A stretch of 64,000 bases of DNA from Kitasatospora kifunensis. Lineage in GTDB: Bacteria > Actinomycetota > Actinomycetes > Streptomycetales > Streptomycetaceae. Both the position numbers and the translations under genes were made by a program. Position 1 is the stretch's first letter; every line of letters starts with the position of its first letter. Location: positions 6,572,001-6,636,000 of the forward strand of contig NZ_JACHJV010000001.1 in the NCBI RefSeq assembly GCF_014203855.1. The letters are read 5' to 3'. This document shows, one piece after another, positions 1-8,405 of this stretch. A model generated the notes under the pieces. The model was given only the letters and a program-made list of their open reading frames with translations. It was not told the origin of the DNA and did not search any database.

Positions 1-2
1 TG

Positions 3-488
3 CCCGCCGACGCGCTGCGCGAGCTGCTCGGCCCGCTGGAGGCCGGGCTCGGTTCGGCGGGCCGGATCACCCTGGGCGTCTCCGCGCCCGCACTGGAGGC
101 CGGCGGCCTGCGCGGCGCGCTGGAGGAGGCCCGGCACGCCCGCCGGATCGCCGCCGCCCGGGTCGGCCGGGTCTGCGTCGCCGGTCCCGAGGAACTGGCC
201 TCGCACGTCCTGCTGCTGGCCGCGGTGCCGGACGAGGTGCGCCGCGCCTTCCGCAGCCGGCTGCTGGACAAGGTGATCGCCTACGACATCGAGCACCAGG
301 CCGACCTGGTGCGCACCCTGGAGGCCTTCCTGCGCTCGGACGGCTCCTGGACCCGCTGCGCCGCCCAGCTGCACGTGCACGTGAACACGCTGCGCTACCG
401 GATCGGGCGGATCGAGGAGCTGACGGGGCGCGACCTGTCCCGGCTGGAGGACCGGGTGGACTTCTACCTGGCCCTGGAACTGGCCTGA
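3..488 (+). CDS. PucR-family transcriptional regulator, C-terminal part (partial)
   Basis: The reading frame enters from the left edge, so the N terminus is missing. The last ~60 residues form a PucR-type helix-turn-helix: a segment reading LEAFLRSDGSWTRCAAQLHVHVNTLRYRIGRIEELTGRDL, in which the VNTLRYRIGRIEELTG core is diagnostic of the HTH_30 domain. The preceding ~100 residues (ALRELLGPLEAG..., ITLGVSAP..., ALEEARHARRIA) resemble the GGDEF-like domain that precedes it in CdaR/PucR regulators. Members are usually cytoplasmic transcription factors of ~400-550 residues. A strong hairpin terminator follows within 20 bases, so this is the last gene of its transcript. The regulated pathway cannot be read from what is present. 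Confidence 0.85.
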   Translation, partial: PADALRELLGPLEAGLGSAGRITLGVSAPALEAGGLRGALEEARHARRIAAARVGRVCVAGPEELASHVLLLAAVPDEVRRAFRSRLLDKVIAYDIEHQADLVRTLEAFLRSDGSWTRCAAQLHVHVNTLRYRIGRIEELTGRDLSRLEDRVDFYLALELA

Positions 489-504
489 CGGCCGGTTACA
501 CGCA

Positions 505-538
505 AAAGCGCCCCGGACCGCCTGGTCCGGGGCGCTTT
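505..538. terminator. Strong bidirectional terminator hairpin
   Basis: A perfect 15-bp stem (AAAGCGCCCCGGACC paired with GGTCCGGGGCGCTTT) surrounds the 4-base loop GCCT. The A-run on one flank and T-run on the other let it act in both directions. It lies between the convergent PucR-type gene and the esterase gene, whose stop codon is 11 bases away. Confidence 0.9.
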
Positions 539-548
539 CACGATGCCG

Positions 549-1724
549 TCAGCCGGCGGGCTTGGGCGCCGGGATGATCGTGGTCAGCCACTTGAAGACG
601 TCCGGGACCATCGGGCGCCACAGCGAGGGGGTGTGCGGCCCGGTGGTCAGCAGCACCTTCACCGTGGTCGGCGCCTTGGCGGCGGCGGCCAGCGCCTGCC
701 CGTCCTCGTAGCCGTCGCCGTGGTCACCGCTCTGGTAGAGCGCGACGTTCGGCGGGGTCGCGGCGTGCTTGAGGATGTAGAGCGGGTTGGAGATCTCGTT
801 CAGGTGCGGGTCCTTCGCGGTGAGCGAGGAGGACAGGCTGCTCGGCTCGTTGTAGCCCGAGAGACTGACCGCGGCGCGGTAGCGGTCGGGGTGCAGCAGC
901 GCCATCCGGTCCGCGCAGGCCGCCCCGGCCGAGAAGCCGCCCACCGCCCAGCCGTTCGGCGAGGGGTCGGCCCGGAAGTTGTCCAGGATCATCTGCGGCA
1001 CGTCGGTGGAGAGCCAGGTGTCGGCGTTGACCTTGCCCGGGACGTTGGCGCAGCCGGTGTCCACCGTGGTGCTGATCAGCTGGGTGCGCGGCGAGATCAG
1101 GATGAACGGGGTGACCTGGCCGGACTTCATCAGCGGTGCCAGCTGCTCGGAGACCTTCAGCGAGCCGAACCAGGTCTTCGAGGAGCCGGGGAAGCCGGGG
1201 AACAGCTCGACCACCGGGAAGTTGGTGTTCTTGTACGCCGGGTCGTTGTACTGCGGCGGCAGCCAGACGTTGACCTCGCCGTCGACCCCCGAGACCTTGC
1301 CCTTGAGGTCGGTGGTCTGCACGTCCTTGGGCACCAGCGGGTCGTCCACCGGCTTGAACTGCTGCGTCCCCTTCGGGGTGGCTGCCTTGGCGTCGTTGCT
1401 GGGCTGACGGGCCTGCCCGTTCGTGCCGTTCGCGCCGTTCGCACCGGCCACCGAGGCCGACTCCGGCACGTTGGGCACCGAACTGACGTGGCCGCCGTCG
1501 CCCAGCAGGTCGTCCCAGCTGCCGTAGATCATGTTGGCGTTGTTGACCATCACGAAGATCGTGGTCACCGCCGTCACCTGGCAGAACAGCAGCATCACCA
1601 GCCGGGCCAGCACCTGCACCGGCTTGGGCCCTCGCACCCGACCCCAGAACACCAGGGCCACCAGGATGGAGACCGGTACCAGGATGATCGAAAGGATCAG
1701 GAAGGGCTGGCCTGTCAGTTGCAT
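549..1724 (-). CDS. Membrane-anchored alpha/beta-hydrolase esterase (PF00756-like)
   Basis: A 391-residue protein. The N terminus carries two hydrophobic segments (about residues 5-28 and 38-60), then an exported catalytic domain. The nucleophile elbow GFSAG places the serine at about residue 265; the candidate acid is in GDHGDGYED and the candidate histidine is about residue 364 in TTGPHTPSLW. This fits the putative-esterase family that includes antigen 85 and esterase D. The start at 1724 is chosen because translation begins MQLTGQPFLIL directly before the first membrane helix, with GAGAG about 7 bases upstream; an in-frame start at 1790 would add 22 polar residues. A hydrolase acting on wall or extracellular esters is inferred; the substrate is unknown. 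Confidence 0.8.
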   Translation of the reverse strand: MQLTGQPFLILSIILVPVSILVALVFWGRVRGPKPVQVLARLVMLLFCQVTAVTTIFVMVNNANMIYGSWDDLLGDGGHVSSVPNVPESASVAGANGANGTNGQARQPSNDAKAATPKGTQQFKPVDDPLVPKDVQTTDLKGKVSGVDGEVNVWLPPQYNDPAYKNTNFPVVELFPGFPGSSKTWFGSLKVSEQLAPLMKSGQVTPFILISPRTQLISTTVDTGCANVPGKVNADTWLSTDVPQMILDNFRADPSPNGWAVGGFSAGAACADRMALLHPDRYRAAVSLSGYNEPSSLSSSLTAKDPHLNEISNPLYILKHAATPPNVALYQSGDHGDGYEDGQALAAAAKAPTTVKVLLTTGPHTPSLWRPMVPDVFKWLTTIIPAPKPAG

Positions 1725-1956
1725 CAATGTCTCTCGTATCCGAATTACTGGGGCCGCCCGGACCTGGCGATGCCCGGTGCCTAACGACATGAGGGGGTGG
1801 ACCTATTCAGGAACGACGGCATGAACGCGCTACCGGTTTCGCCTGTAGCTGGGCAGAACCTGAGAGGAAGATCACCCGCAGCTGGACGTTCGCTGTGTTC
1901 CAGCCCCCTAGTCTGTCACCTGTCCGGGGTGGCCCGAGCACCTGCCGGGACGATCA

Positions 1957-3105
1957 GTGCGGCGTATCGTTCCGGACGTGACCCAGCCCAACGGCCGCAC
2001 CGGCCAACCCGTACTGCCCGCGCTCCTGGGCCTTGGCCAGCGGGGCCTCGGCCAGCGCCGGTTCGACCGGTACGGCGCAGACCACCGCCGCACCCTGCCG
2101 GCCGGTGTGCTTCGGCTGCCGACCATCGGCATCGACATCGGCGGCACCAAGGTGGTGGCCGGGGTGGTGAACGGCGAAGGCAAGATCGTCGAGCAGCTGC
2201 GCACCGAGACCCCGCACAAGAGCAAGAGCCCCAAAGTCGTCGAGGACGTCATCGTCGAGCTGGTGCTGGAGCTCGCCGACCGGCACGACGTCCACGCGGT
2301 GGGCATCGGCGCTGCCGGCTGGGTGGACTACGACCGCTCCCGGGTGCTCTTCGCCCCGCACCTGAACTGGCGCGACGAGCCGCTGCGCGAGGCGCTCAGC
2401 GACCGGCTGAAGTTCCCCGTGGTGGTGGAGAACGACGCCAACGCCGCCGCCTGGGCCGAGTGGCGCTTCGGCGCGGGCCGGGGCGAGGACCTGCTGGTGA
2501 TGATCACCCTGGGCACCGGGATCGGCGGCGCGGTGGTGCGGCACGGCCACGTGGACCGCGGCCGTTACGGGCTGGCCGGCGAGTTCGGCCACATGCAGGT
2601 GGTCCCGGGCGGGCACCGCTGCCCGTGTGGCAACCGGGGCTGCTGGGAGCAGTACTCCTCGGGCAACGCGCTGGTGCGCGAGGCGCGCGAGCTGGCGGTC
2701 GCCGAGTCGCCGGTGGCCCAGCCGCTGCTGGCGCGGGCCGGTGGCGACATCGAGGCGATCACCGGGCCGCTGGTCACCGAGGCGGCCCAGGCCGGCGACC
2801 CGATGGCGGTCGAGCTGCTGCACGACATCGGCACCTGGCTGGGGGTGGGCCTGGCCAACCTGGCCGCCGCGCTGGACCCGGGCCGCTTCGTGATCGGCGG
2901 CGGGGTATCGGCCGCCGGTGACCTGCTGCTGGCCCCCGCCCAGGACGCCTTCCACCGCACCCTGACCGGCCGCGGCTTCCGCCCCGAGGCCCAGCTCACC
3001 CACGCCGCCCTCGGCAACGAGGCGGGCCTGATCGGCGCCGCCGACCTGGCTCGCGCGGTCGCCCGCCGCTTCCGCACCGTCAAGCGCAGCCGCGCCGAAC
3101 GCTGA
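1957..3105 (+). CDS. ROK-family glucokinase-like sugar kinase
   Basis: Probable cytoplasmic kinase that phosphorylates glucose or a related hexose with ATP. Recognisable ROK features are the N-terminal phosphate loop TIGIDIGGTKVVAGVV (about residues 56-71), the catalytic aspartate in VENDANAAAWAE, the glycine-rich ITLGTGIGGAV, and the zinc/ROK signature CPCGNRGCWEQYSSG. The C-terminal FVIGGGVS adenosine motif is present. Homology begins only around residue 55, so the GTG at 1957 gives a non-homologous leader; internal GTG codons at 1978 and 2107 are alternatives. It ends 3 bases before the convergent cytochrome b gene. There is no DNA-binding domain, so it is a kinase rather than a NagC/XylR-type repressor. 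Physiological substrate is not visible. Confidence 0.85.
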   Translation: MRRIVPDVTQPNGRTGQPVLPALLGLGQRGLGQRRFDRYGADHRRTLPAGVLRLPTIGIDIGGTKVVAGVVNGEGKIVEQLRTETPHKSKSPKVVEDVIVELVLELADRHDVHAVGIGAAGWVDYDRSRVLFAPHLNWRDEPLREALSDRLKFPVVVENDANAAAWAEWRFGAGRGEDLLVMITLGTGIGGAVVRHGHVDRGRYGLAGEFGHMQVVPGGHRCPCGNRGCWEQYSSGNALVREARELAVAESPVAQPLLARAGGDIEAITGPLVTEAAQAGDPMAVELLHDIGTWLGVGLANLAAALDPGRFVIGGGVSAAGDLLLAPAQDAFHRTLTGRGFRPEAQLTHAALGNEAGLIGAADLARAVARRFRTVKRSRAER

Positions 3106-3108
3106 TTC

Positions 3109-4689
3109 TCACTCCTCGTCCGGTTCCCCGGGCAGCGTCACCCGGTCGCGGTAGTACCAGCGGCTGAGCGCCGCGCGCAGCCGTGGCAGGGGCCCGCGGC
3201 CGGCGGCGCGCACGGGCGTGGGCCGGTTGTGCAGGGTCAGGGCGTGGCGCTGCACCGGGGCCAGCGCCTGGTGCTCGCCCTCGTAGCCGCCCTCCACCGT
3301 CTGGCGGACGAATCCGGTGGGCGCCGAGCCGCTGGTGAAGCGGTCGCGGTCGTCGGCCTGCAGGGCCAGGCAGAGGCGGCGGGTCAGCCAGAAGGCGAGC
3401 ACCGGGGCGACGAAGAGCGCCACCCGCAGCACCCAGTCCAGCGAGTCCACCGAGAGGTGGAAGACCAGCGCCAGCACGTCCTGCCCGCCGGCCATCAGCA
3501 GCACCGCGTACGCCGTCAACCCGGCCACCCCCACCGCGGTGCGGGCGGGGCGGTCGCGCGGGCGGTCGCACAGGTGGCGCTCGGCGCGGTCGCCGGTGAT
3601 CCACTGCTCCAGGAACGGGTAGGCGTACAGCGCCGCGAAGAGCACCAGCGGGAAGACCACCGCGGGCAGCAGCGGGTTCCACGCGATGCTGTGGCCCCAG
3701 AGCCGGGTCTCGGTGCCCGGCATCAGCCGCAGCGCGCCCTCCAGGAAGCCCATGTACCAGTCCGGCTGGGCGTCGGTGGAGGCCTGGTCGGCCCGGTAGG
3801 GGCCGTACTTCCAGATCGGGTTGATCTGGGCCAGCGCCGCCAGCACCGCGATCAGTCCGCTGACCATCGCCAGCAGTCCGACGGTCTGGGTGGCGAAGTG
3901 CGGGAACATCGGCTTGCCGACCACGTTGCGCTCGGTGCGTCCGGGGCCGGCCCACTGGGTGTGCTTCAGATAGAAGACCAGGATCAGGTGGGCCGTCACC
4001 AGGGCGACCAGCAGCCCGGGCAGCAGCAGGATGTGCGTGGTGTACAGGCGCGAGACGATGTCGGTGCCGGGCCACTCGCCGCCGAAGGCGAAGAAGGCGA
4101 GGTAGCTGCCCACCAGTGGGATCGCCAGCATGAAGCCCTGCGCGGTGCGCAACCCGGTGCCGGAGAGCAGGTCGTCGGGCAGCGAGTAGCCGGCGAAGCC
4201 CTCCACCAGGGCGAGTTGGAAGAGCGTCAGGCCGATCAGCCAGTTGACCTCGCGCGGTCGACGGAAGGCGCCGGTGAAGAAGATCCGCAGCAGGTGGGCG
4301 CCGATCGCGGCCAGGAAGACCAGCGCGGCCCAGTGGTGGATCTGCCGGATCAACAGCCCGCCGCGCACCTCGAAGCTGATGTCCAGGGTGCTGGCGTAGG
4401 CCTCGGTCATCCGGATCCCGCGCAGCGGCGCGTAGCTGCCGGCGTAGACCACCTCGCCCATCGCGGGCTTGAAGAAGAAGGTCAGGTAGACCCCGGTGAG
4501 CAGCAGCAGGACGAAGCTGTACAGGGCCAGTTCGCCGAGCAGGAAGGACCAGTGGTCCGGAAAGACCTTGCGCAGTAGTCCCTTGGCGGCGTCCAGGAAC
4601 GGCAGCCGTCCGTCGAGGGCGACGGCGCCCCGCTCGGCCACCGGGCCGGGGCCGGGCCCGGCCCGCTTCGGCGAGCGCCGCAGCCGCAT
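3109..4689 (-). CDS. Stand-alone cytochrome bc1 complex cytochrome b subunit (QcrB-like)
   Basis: A 526-residue polytopic membrane protein. Two pairs of heme-ligand histidines are visible, in RQIHHWAALVFLAAIGAHLLR-type spacing and in YTTHILLLPGLLVALVTAHL. The quinol-site motif is present as PDWY, the form common in actinobacteria instead of PEWY. The C-terminal half adds further helices and a cytoplasmic tail, as in actinobacterial QcrB. The normal partners, QcrA (Rieske) and QcrC (diheme cytochrome c), are absent next door: the neighbours are a sugar kinase and a secreted hydrolase. It is therefore probably a paralogue of the qcrCAB-encoded subunit, perhaps an alternative subunit under some growth condition; that role is inference. 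It starts with ATG; the in-frame alternative is weak. Confidence 0.88.
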   Translation of the reverse strand: MRLRRSPKRAGPGPGPVAERGAVALDGRLPFLDAAKGLLRKVFPDHWSFLLGELALYSFVLLLLTGVYLTFFFKPAMGEVVYAGSYAPLRGIRMTEAYASTLDISFEVRGGLLIRQIHHWAALVFLAAIGAHLLRIFFTGAFRRPREVNWLIGLTLFQLALVEGFAGYSLPDDLLSGTGLRTAQGFMLAIPLVGSYLAFFAFGGEWPGTDIVSRLYTTHILLLPGLLVALVTAHLILVFYLKHTQWAGPGRTERNVVGKPMFPHFATQTVGLLAMVSGLIAVLAALAQINPIWKYGPYRADQASTDAQPDWYMGFLEGALRLMPGTETRLWGHSIAWNPLLPAVVFPLVLFAALYAYPFLEQWITGDRAERHLCDRPRDRPARTAVGVAGLTAYAVLLMAGGQDVLALVFHLSVDSLDWVLRVALFVAPVLAFWLTRRLCLALQADDRDRFTSGSAPTGFVRQTVEGGYEGEHQALAPVQRHALTLHNRPTPVRAAGRGPLPRLRAALSRWYYRDRVTLPGEPDEE

Positions 4690-4826
4690 GCGATCCGCAC
4701 CTCATCTCCGCTCCGGCGGCCGCCGGGGGGAGCGGGCCGTCGGGACAGCCTTATCGCGGGTGCGGCACGTCGGCCGTGCCACACCCGCGCGCGGCGCCCG
4801 GGTTCACCCCCACGCGCTACCGGCTG

Positions 4827-6479
4827 TTACCGCAGAGGCACCGAGACGAAGGACGGGTCGTTGGCCGGGGAACCGAAGGTCAGCTGGGAGCCGACGGGGT
4901 TGTGGGTGATGTACATCGCGTCGACGGTGCCCACCACCAGGGCCAGCCGGTGCCCAGCCGGGACGTCGTAGGCGGTGTCCATCAGCGGGAAGTCGGCGTC
5001 GAAGGCCTGGCCGGGGCTCCGGTCGAGGAAGGTGTACGGCGCCTGGGTGATCAACTTGCCGACGCCCAGCGCGTTCACGTCGTACAGGTAGGCGATCAGG
5101 CTGCCCTGGGCGGCGCTCGGCGTCACCGACAGGTGGACCCGCGCCGCTCCGCGCACCTGCTCCTCGTCGGTCGTGGGCGCCGACTGCCAGACGGCGGCGA
5201 ACGGCCGGGGCAGCAGCGGCACCGAGACCATCGGCGGCACCTTGAGGAACTGCTCGGAGAGGCTGCTGAGGAAGACCGTGCCGGCGCCGGCGCCGGAGCT
5301 GACGCCGGTGGTGATCGTGGTCCGCCAGCCGGTGCTCGCGCCTGCGCCCAGCGCGCCGGTGTTCCACCAGTCGCGCCCGCCCAGCGCCAGCGTGCTGGTG
5401 CGGGAGGTGACGGCCGACCAGCTCGGGTAGTCCTCGTAGCCGTCCTGCAGCTGCGGCTTGATGTGCACCGGCATGGCCCGGTCGATGCCGTTGTCGACGC
5501 CCTTGACGTAGTGGTCCAGCCAGCTCCCGGTGTCCGTCCAGACGTCGTTGGGCAGGCCGGCCAGGCCGGTGATCTCGGGGGTGGCGTGGTCGCCGGGGCG
5601 CAGCTCCAGGCGCTTGGGGCCGGTCAGCTTCTGGAAGAAGTCGGTCAGCTGGTTGGGCGGGAAGATGTTGTCGCCCCAGGCGTTGGCCAGCATCACGGCG
5701 GTGCCGTTGGCGTTCATCTGATCGACCATCGTGGACACCGAACGCTGTGCCGCCCAGGCCCGCAGCTGCGCCTCGCTGGGGTGGTCGCCGCCGAAGAACG
5801 AGGTCAACTCCTGCGCCGTCTCGGCGCTCGGGCGCCCGGTCAGGTAGCCGAGCACGGTCAGGACGTCGCCGGACTCCAGGTGCTGGGTCTCGTTGCCGAA
5901 CAGCGACTCGGCCAGATCGGCCCAGCCGCTCATGGCGCTGACCGCCTTGACCCGGCTGTCCTTCGCGGCCGTCAGCAGGCTGATCCCGGCGCCGTAGGAG
6001 ACCCCGGCCATCCCGATCCGCGCCGGGTCGGCGGTGGTGTGGGCGAGCGCCCAGTCGATCACCTTGGAGGCGTCGGCGGTGTCCTGCGGCCCGGCCACCG
6101 AGATCTGCCCGCCCGAGCCCCAGAAACCGCGGGTGGTGTAGCTGACCACCACGTAGCCCGCAGCCGCGAGCTTCCTGGCCTGCGCCAGGTACTCCAGGTC
6201 GTTCATCGACCAACTGGCCGGCAGGACGAGCAGCGGGTGGTGCGCGGCGCCGTCGCCGGGTTCGAAGACGTTGCCCTTGAGGACCACGCCGTCCGAGCCG
6301 GGGATGTCGGTGAAGCGCAGGCGCGGCGAGGCCTGGTCAGCCTGCGCGGCCGCACTCGCCTGGCCGGCGCTCGCGGTGGCCGCCTGGGCGATGGCCGGGG
6401 TCAGGGCGAGCGGGGCGGCGGTGAGCAGCGCCGTGGCCAGGGCGAGCGCGGCGGCGCGGCGGGGCCGGCGAGCGGGCAT
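4827..6479 (-). CDS. Secreted S15-type (X-Pro dipeptidyl-peptidase-like) hydrolase
   Basis: A 550-residue secreted serine hydrolase. The Sec-type signal peptide has an MPARRPRR basic start, an alanine/leucine core and a likely cut after the AIAQA region. The catalytic serine sits in GVSYG (about residue 161); NAWGDNIF gives the aspartate and PGDHATPE the histidine. The C-terminal ~200 residues are the beta-sandwich typical of the X-Pro peptidase C-terminal domain, as also in cocaine esterase-like enzymes. The start at 6479 has CGGAG about 8 bases upstream and begins exactly at the signal peptide; an upstream ATG at 6533 would put 18 residues in front of it. A single gene, facing away from the exonuclease gene. 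It could be a peptidase or an acyl esterase; the fold alone does not decide. Confidence 0.82.
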   Translation of the reverse strand: MPARRPRRAAALALATALLTAAPLALTPAIAQAATASAGQASAAAQADQASPRLRFTDIPGSDGVVLKGNVFEPGDGAAHHPLLVLPASWSMNDLEYLAQARKLAAAGYVVVSYTTRGFWGSGGQISVAGPQDTADASKVIDWALAHTTADPARIGMAGVSYGAGISLLTAAKDSRVKAVSAMSGWADLAESLFGNETQHLESGDVLTVLGYLTGRPSAETAQELTSFFGGDHPSEAQLRAWAAQRSVSTMVDQMNANGTAVMLANAWGDNIFPPNQLTDFFQKLTGPKRLELRPGDHATPEITGLAGLPNDVWTDTGSWLDHYVKGVDNGIDRAMPVHIKPQLQDGYEDYPSWSAVTSRTSTLALGGRDWWNTGALGAGASTGWRTTITTGVSSGAGAGTVFLSSLSEQFLKVPPMVSVPLLPRPFAAVWQSAPTTDEEQVRGAARVHLSVTPSAAQGSLIAYLYDVNALGVGKLITQAPYTFLDRSPGQAFDADFPLMDTAYDVPAGHRLALVVGTVDAMYITHNPVGSQLTFGSPANDPSFVSVPLR

Positions 6480-6693
6480 GAGGGCTCCGTGAGTTGGTGA
6501 GTTCGTTGGGACCGTAACGTGTTGGCTACCCATCAGTAACTCATCAGCGAGTCACAGAGCGATAACAAACTGTCGATGCGTCAGCTCACTGCCGGCTCAC
6601 CGCCGGTGATCGGTCGCTGTCGGCGGCGGGAGGTATCTTCGGGGACGGGTGCCAGGGCCGGCATCCGTCCCCGTACCGCTGGAAGGCCTGGTC

Positions 6694-7497
6694 GTGACCG
6701 TCCGCATCGCCACCTGGAACATCAATTCCGTCACCGCACGGCTGCCCAAGCTCCTGGAGTGGCTGGAGAGCGCCAAGCCGGACGTGCTCTGCCTGCAGGA
6801 GCTGAAGTGTGCCGCGGACGCCTTCCCCTACGAGGAGGTGCGCGCCCTCGGCTACGAGACCGAGGCCCATGGCAACGGGCGCTGGAACGGGGTGGCCATC
6901 GTCTCCCGCCTCGGCTTCCAGGACGTGGTGCGCGACCTGCCCGAGCAGCCGGGCTACCTGGCCGACGACGCGCTGGTGCCCGTGATCGAGCCGCGCGCCA
7001 TCGCCGCCACCTGCGGCCCGGTGCGGGTCTGGTCGGTCTACGTGCCCAACGGCCGCGAGGTCGGCCACGCGCACTTCCGCTACAAGCTCGACTGGCTCGC
7101 CACGCTGCGCGAGTCCGTGCTGGCGGACGCGGCCGGCGAGCGCCCGTTCGCCGTGCTCGGCGACTTCAACGTGGCACCGACCGACGAGGACGTCTACGAC
7201 CTCGCCGACTTCGAGGGCGCCACCCACGTCACCCCCGTCGAGCGCGCCGCGCTGGCCGCCCTGCGCGAGGCGGGCCTGGCGGACGTCATGCCGCGCCCGC
7301 TCAAGTACGACCGGCCCTACACCTACTGGGACTACCGCCAGCTGGCCTTCCCGAAGAACCGCGGCATGCGGATCGACCTCGTCTACGGCAACGCGGCCTT
7401 CGAGGCGGCCGTGACCGACAGCTACGTCGACCGCGAGGCGCGAAAGGGCAAGGGGACCTCCGACCACACGCCCGTGGTGGTGGACCTCAACCTGTAA
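6694..7497 (+). CDS. xth: Exodeoxyribonuclease III / AP endonuclease
   Basis: A 267-residue Mg-dependent nuclease of the ExoIII family, acting in base-excision repair by cutting at abasic sites and trimming 3' ends. All family blocks are visible: IATWNINSV at the N terminus, LQELKC with the metal-binding glutamate, WSVYVPNGR, LGDFNVAPTDEDVYD, and C-terminal SDHTPVVVDL. The start is the GTG at 6694, because GGAAGG lies 7 bases upstream and the protein then begins VTVRIATWN, as in homologues. It ends 3 bases before the stop of the convergent YhhN-like gene. Confidence 0.95.
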   Translation: MTVRIATWNINSVTARLPKLLEWLESAKPDVLCLQELKCAADAFPYEEVRALGYETEAHGNGRWNGVAIVSRLGFQDVVRDLPEQPGYLADDALVPVIEPRAIAATCGPVRVWSVYVPNGREVGHAHFRYKLDWLATLRESVLADAAGERPFAVLGDFNVAPTDEDVYDLADFEGATHVTPVERAALAALREAGLADVMPRPLKYDRPYTYWDYRQLAFPKNRGMRIDLVYGNAAFEAAVTDSYVDREARKGKGTSDHTPVVVDLNL

Positions 7498-7500
7498 CAG

Positions 7501-8175
7501 CTAGTCCTGGGCGGCCTTCAGGGCGGCGGTGGCGAGCAGGTACTGGGCCAGCAGGTAGGTCGACATGATCCAGAACTCGTGTCCGGGCAGCTCGCGCCAG
7601 CCGGCCAGGCGGGTGGCGATCAGCGTGTCGGAGAGCAGGAAGAGCGCGCCGCCGATCCCGCCGCGTCGGCCCAGGCCCGCCGAGGTCACGGCGGTGGCGG
7701 CGAGCAGCAGGCTGTAACCCGCCACCGGGACCTTCAGTTCGCCGAGGCCCGGCCAGAGCTGGCTGATCATCACGGCCCAGGCGAGCGCGTACCCGGCCGC
7801 CACCAGCGCGGTGCGCCGACGGTCCGTCAGCGCGCCCTGCTTGGCGAACATCGTCACGTAGCAGATGTGCGCCGCGGCGAAGGCGCCCATGCCGGCCAGG
7901 AACGCCGCCTCGTCGTCGACCTGGAGCAGCGTGTCCCCGGCGGCGCTGGCCAGCAGCGCGGGGGTGAGCAGGCGGGGCGCGCCGGTGGGCGCGGCCAGGC
8001 TGACGGCGTGGGTGGCGAGCAGCGGCATCAGGGCGGGCTTGGTGACCTGTTCGACCGCCTTGGTGTCCGTCAGCAGCGAGCCCAGGTGCGTGGCGGCGGT
8101 CGCCGCGAAGGCGGTCAGCAGGCCGCGGGCCCGGCGGGCGGTGGTGGTCGCGATGAGGTTCGGCATGCCCGGCAC
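7501..8175 (-). CDS. YhhN-family lysoplasmalogenase-like membrane protein
   Basis: A 224-residue integral membrane protein with about eight hydrophobic segments. Family landmarks of YhhN/TMEM86 are TKPALMPLL near residue 48, AGDTLL, FAAAHICYV and the GGALFLLSDTLIA block near the C terminus, which contain the conserved acidic and histidine residues. Characterised homologues hydrolyse the vinyl-ether bond of lysoplasmalogens; in bacteria the role is usually unproven. Either ATG at 8175 or that at 8166 could be the start. Single gene, convergent with exonuclease III and divergent from the DUF2398 gene. Confidence 0.85.
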   Translation of the reverse strand: MPGMPNLIATTTARRARGLLTAFAATAATHLGSLLTDTKAVEQVTKPALMPLLATHAVSLAAPTGAPRLLTPALLASAAGDTLLQVDDEAAFLAGMGAFAAAHICYVTMFAKQGALTDRRRTALVAAGYALAWAVMISQLWPGLGELKVPVAGYSLLLAATAVTSAGLGRRGGIGGALFLLSDTLIATRLAGWRELPGHEFWIMSTYLLAQYLLATAALKAAQD

Positions 8176-8405
8176 GATAGGCGACCGGCGGCGGACACCG
8201 GAAGGGCCGGTTACCGACCCGTACTACCCGTGCGTAGCGGTCGGGCCCCCGGCGCGCGGTGCCGAACCCGGTGCCAACCTCCGGCCGACTCCCCAAGCCT
8301 GCGCCGTCACCCCGCTTTGGTGTCTTAGGCTGTCTCCCGACAACGTGGAGCGGGACGGACGAGCCGCGCGGCACACGGCCGCCGGACAGCACGGCGGAGG
8401 GGCGC

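Noticed and set aside
543..1784. Long open frame opposite the esterase gene
   Set aside because: It has arginine/glycine-rich composition and no family; the esterase on the other strand has a full active site and good codon use. It is a high-GC shadow frame.
4776..6500. Long open frame opposite the X-Pro peptidase-like gene
   Set aside because: No recognisable motif, while the opposite strand encodes a signal peptide and a complete catalytic triad.
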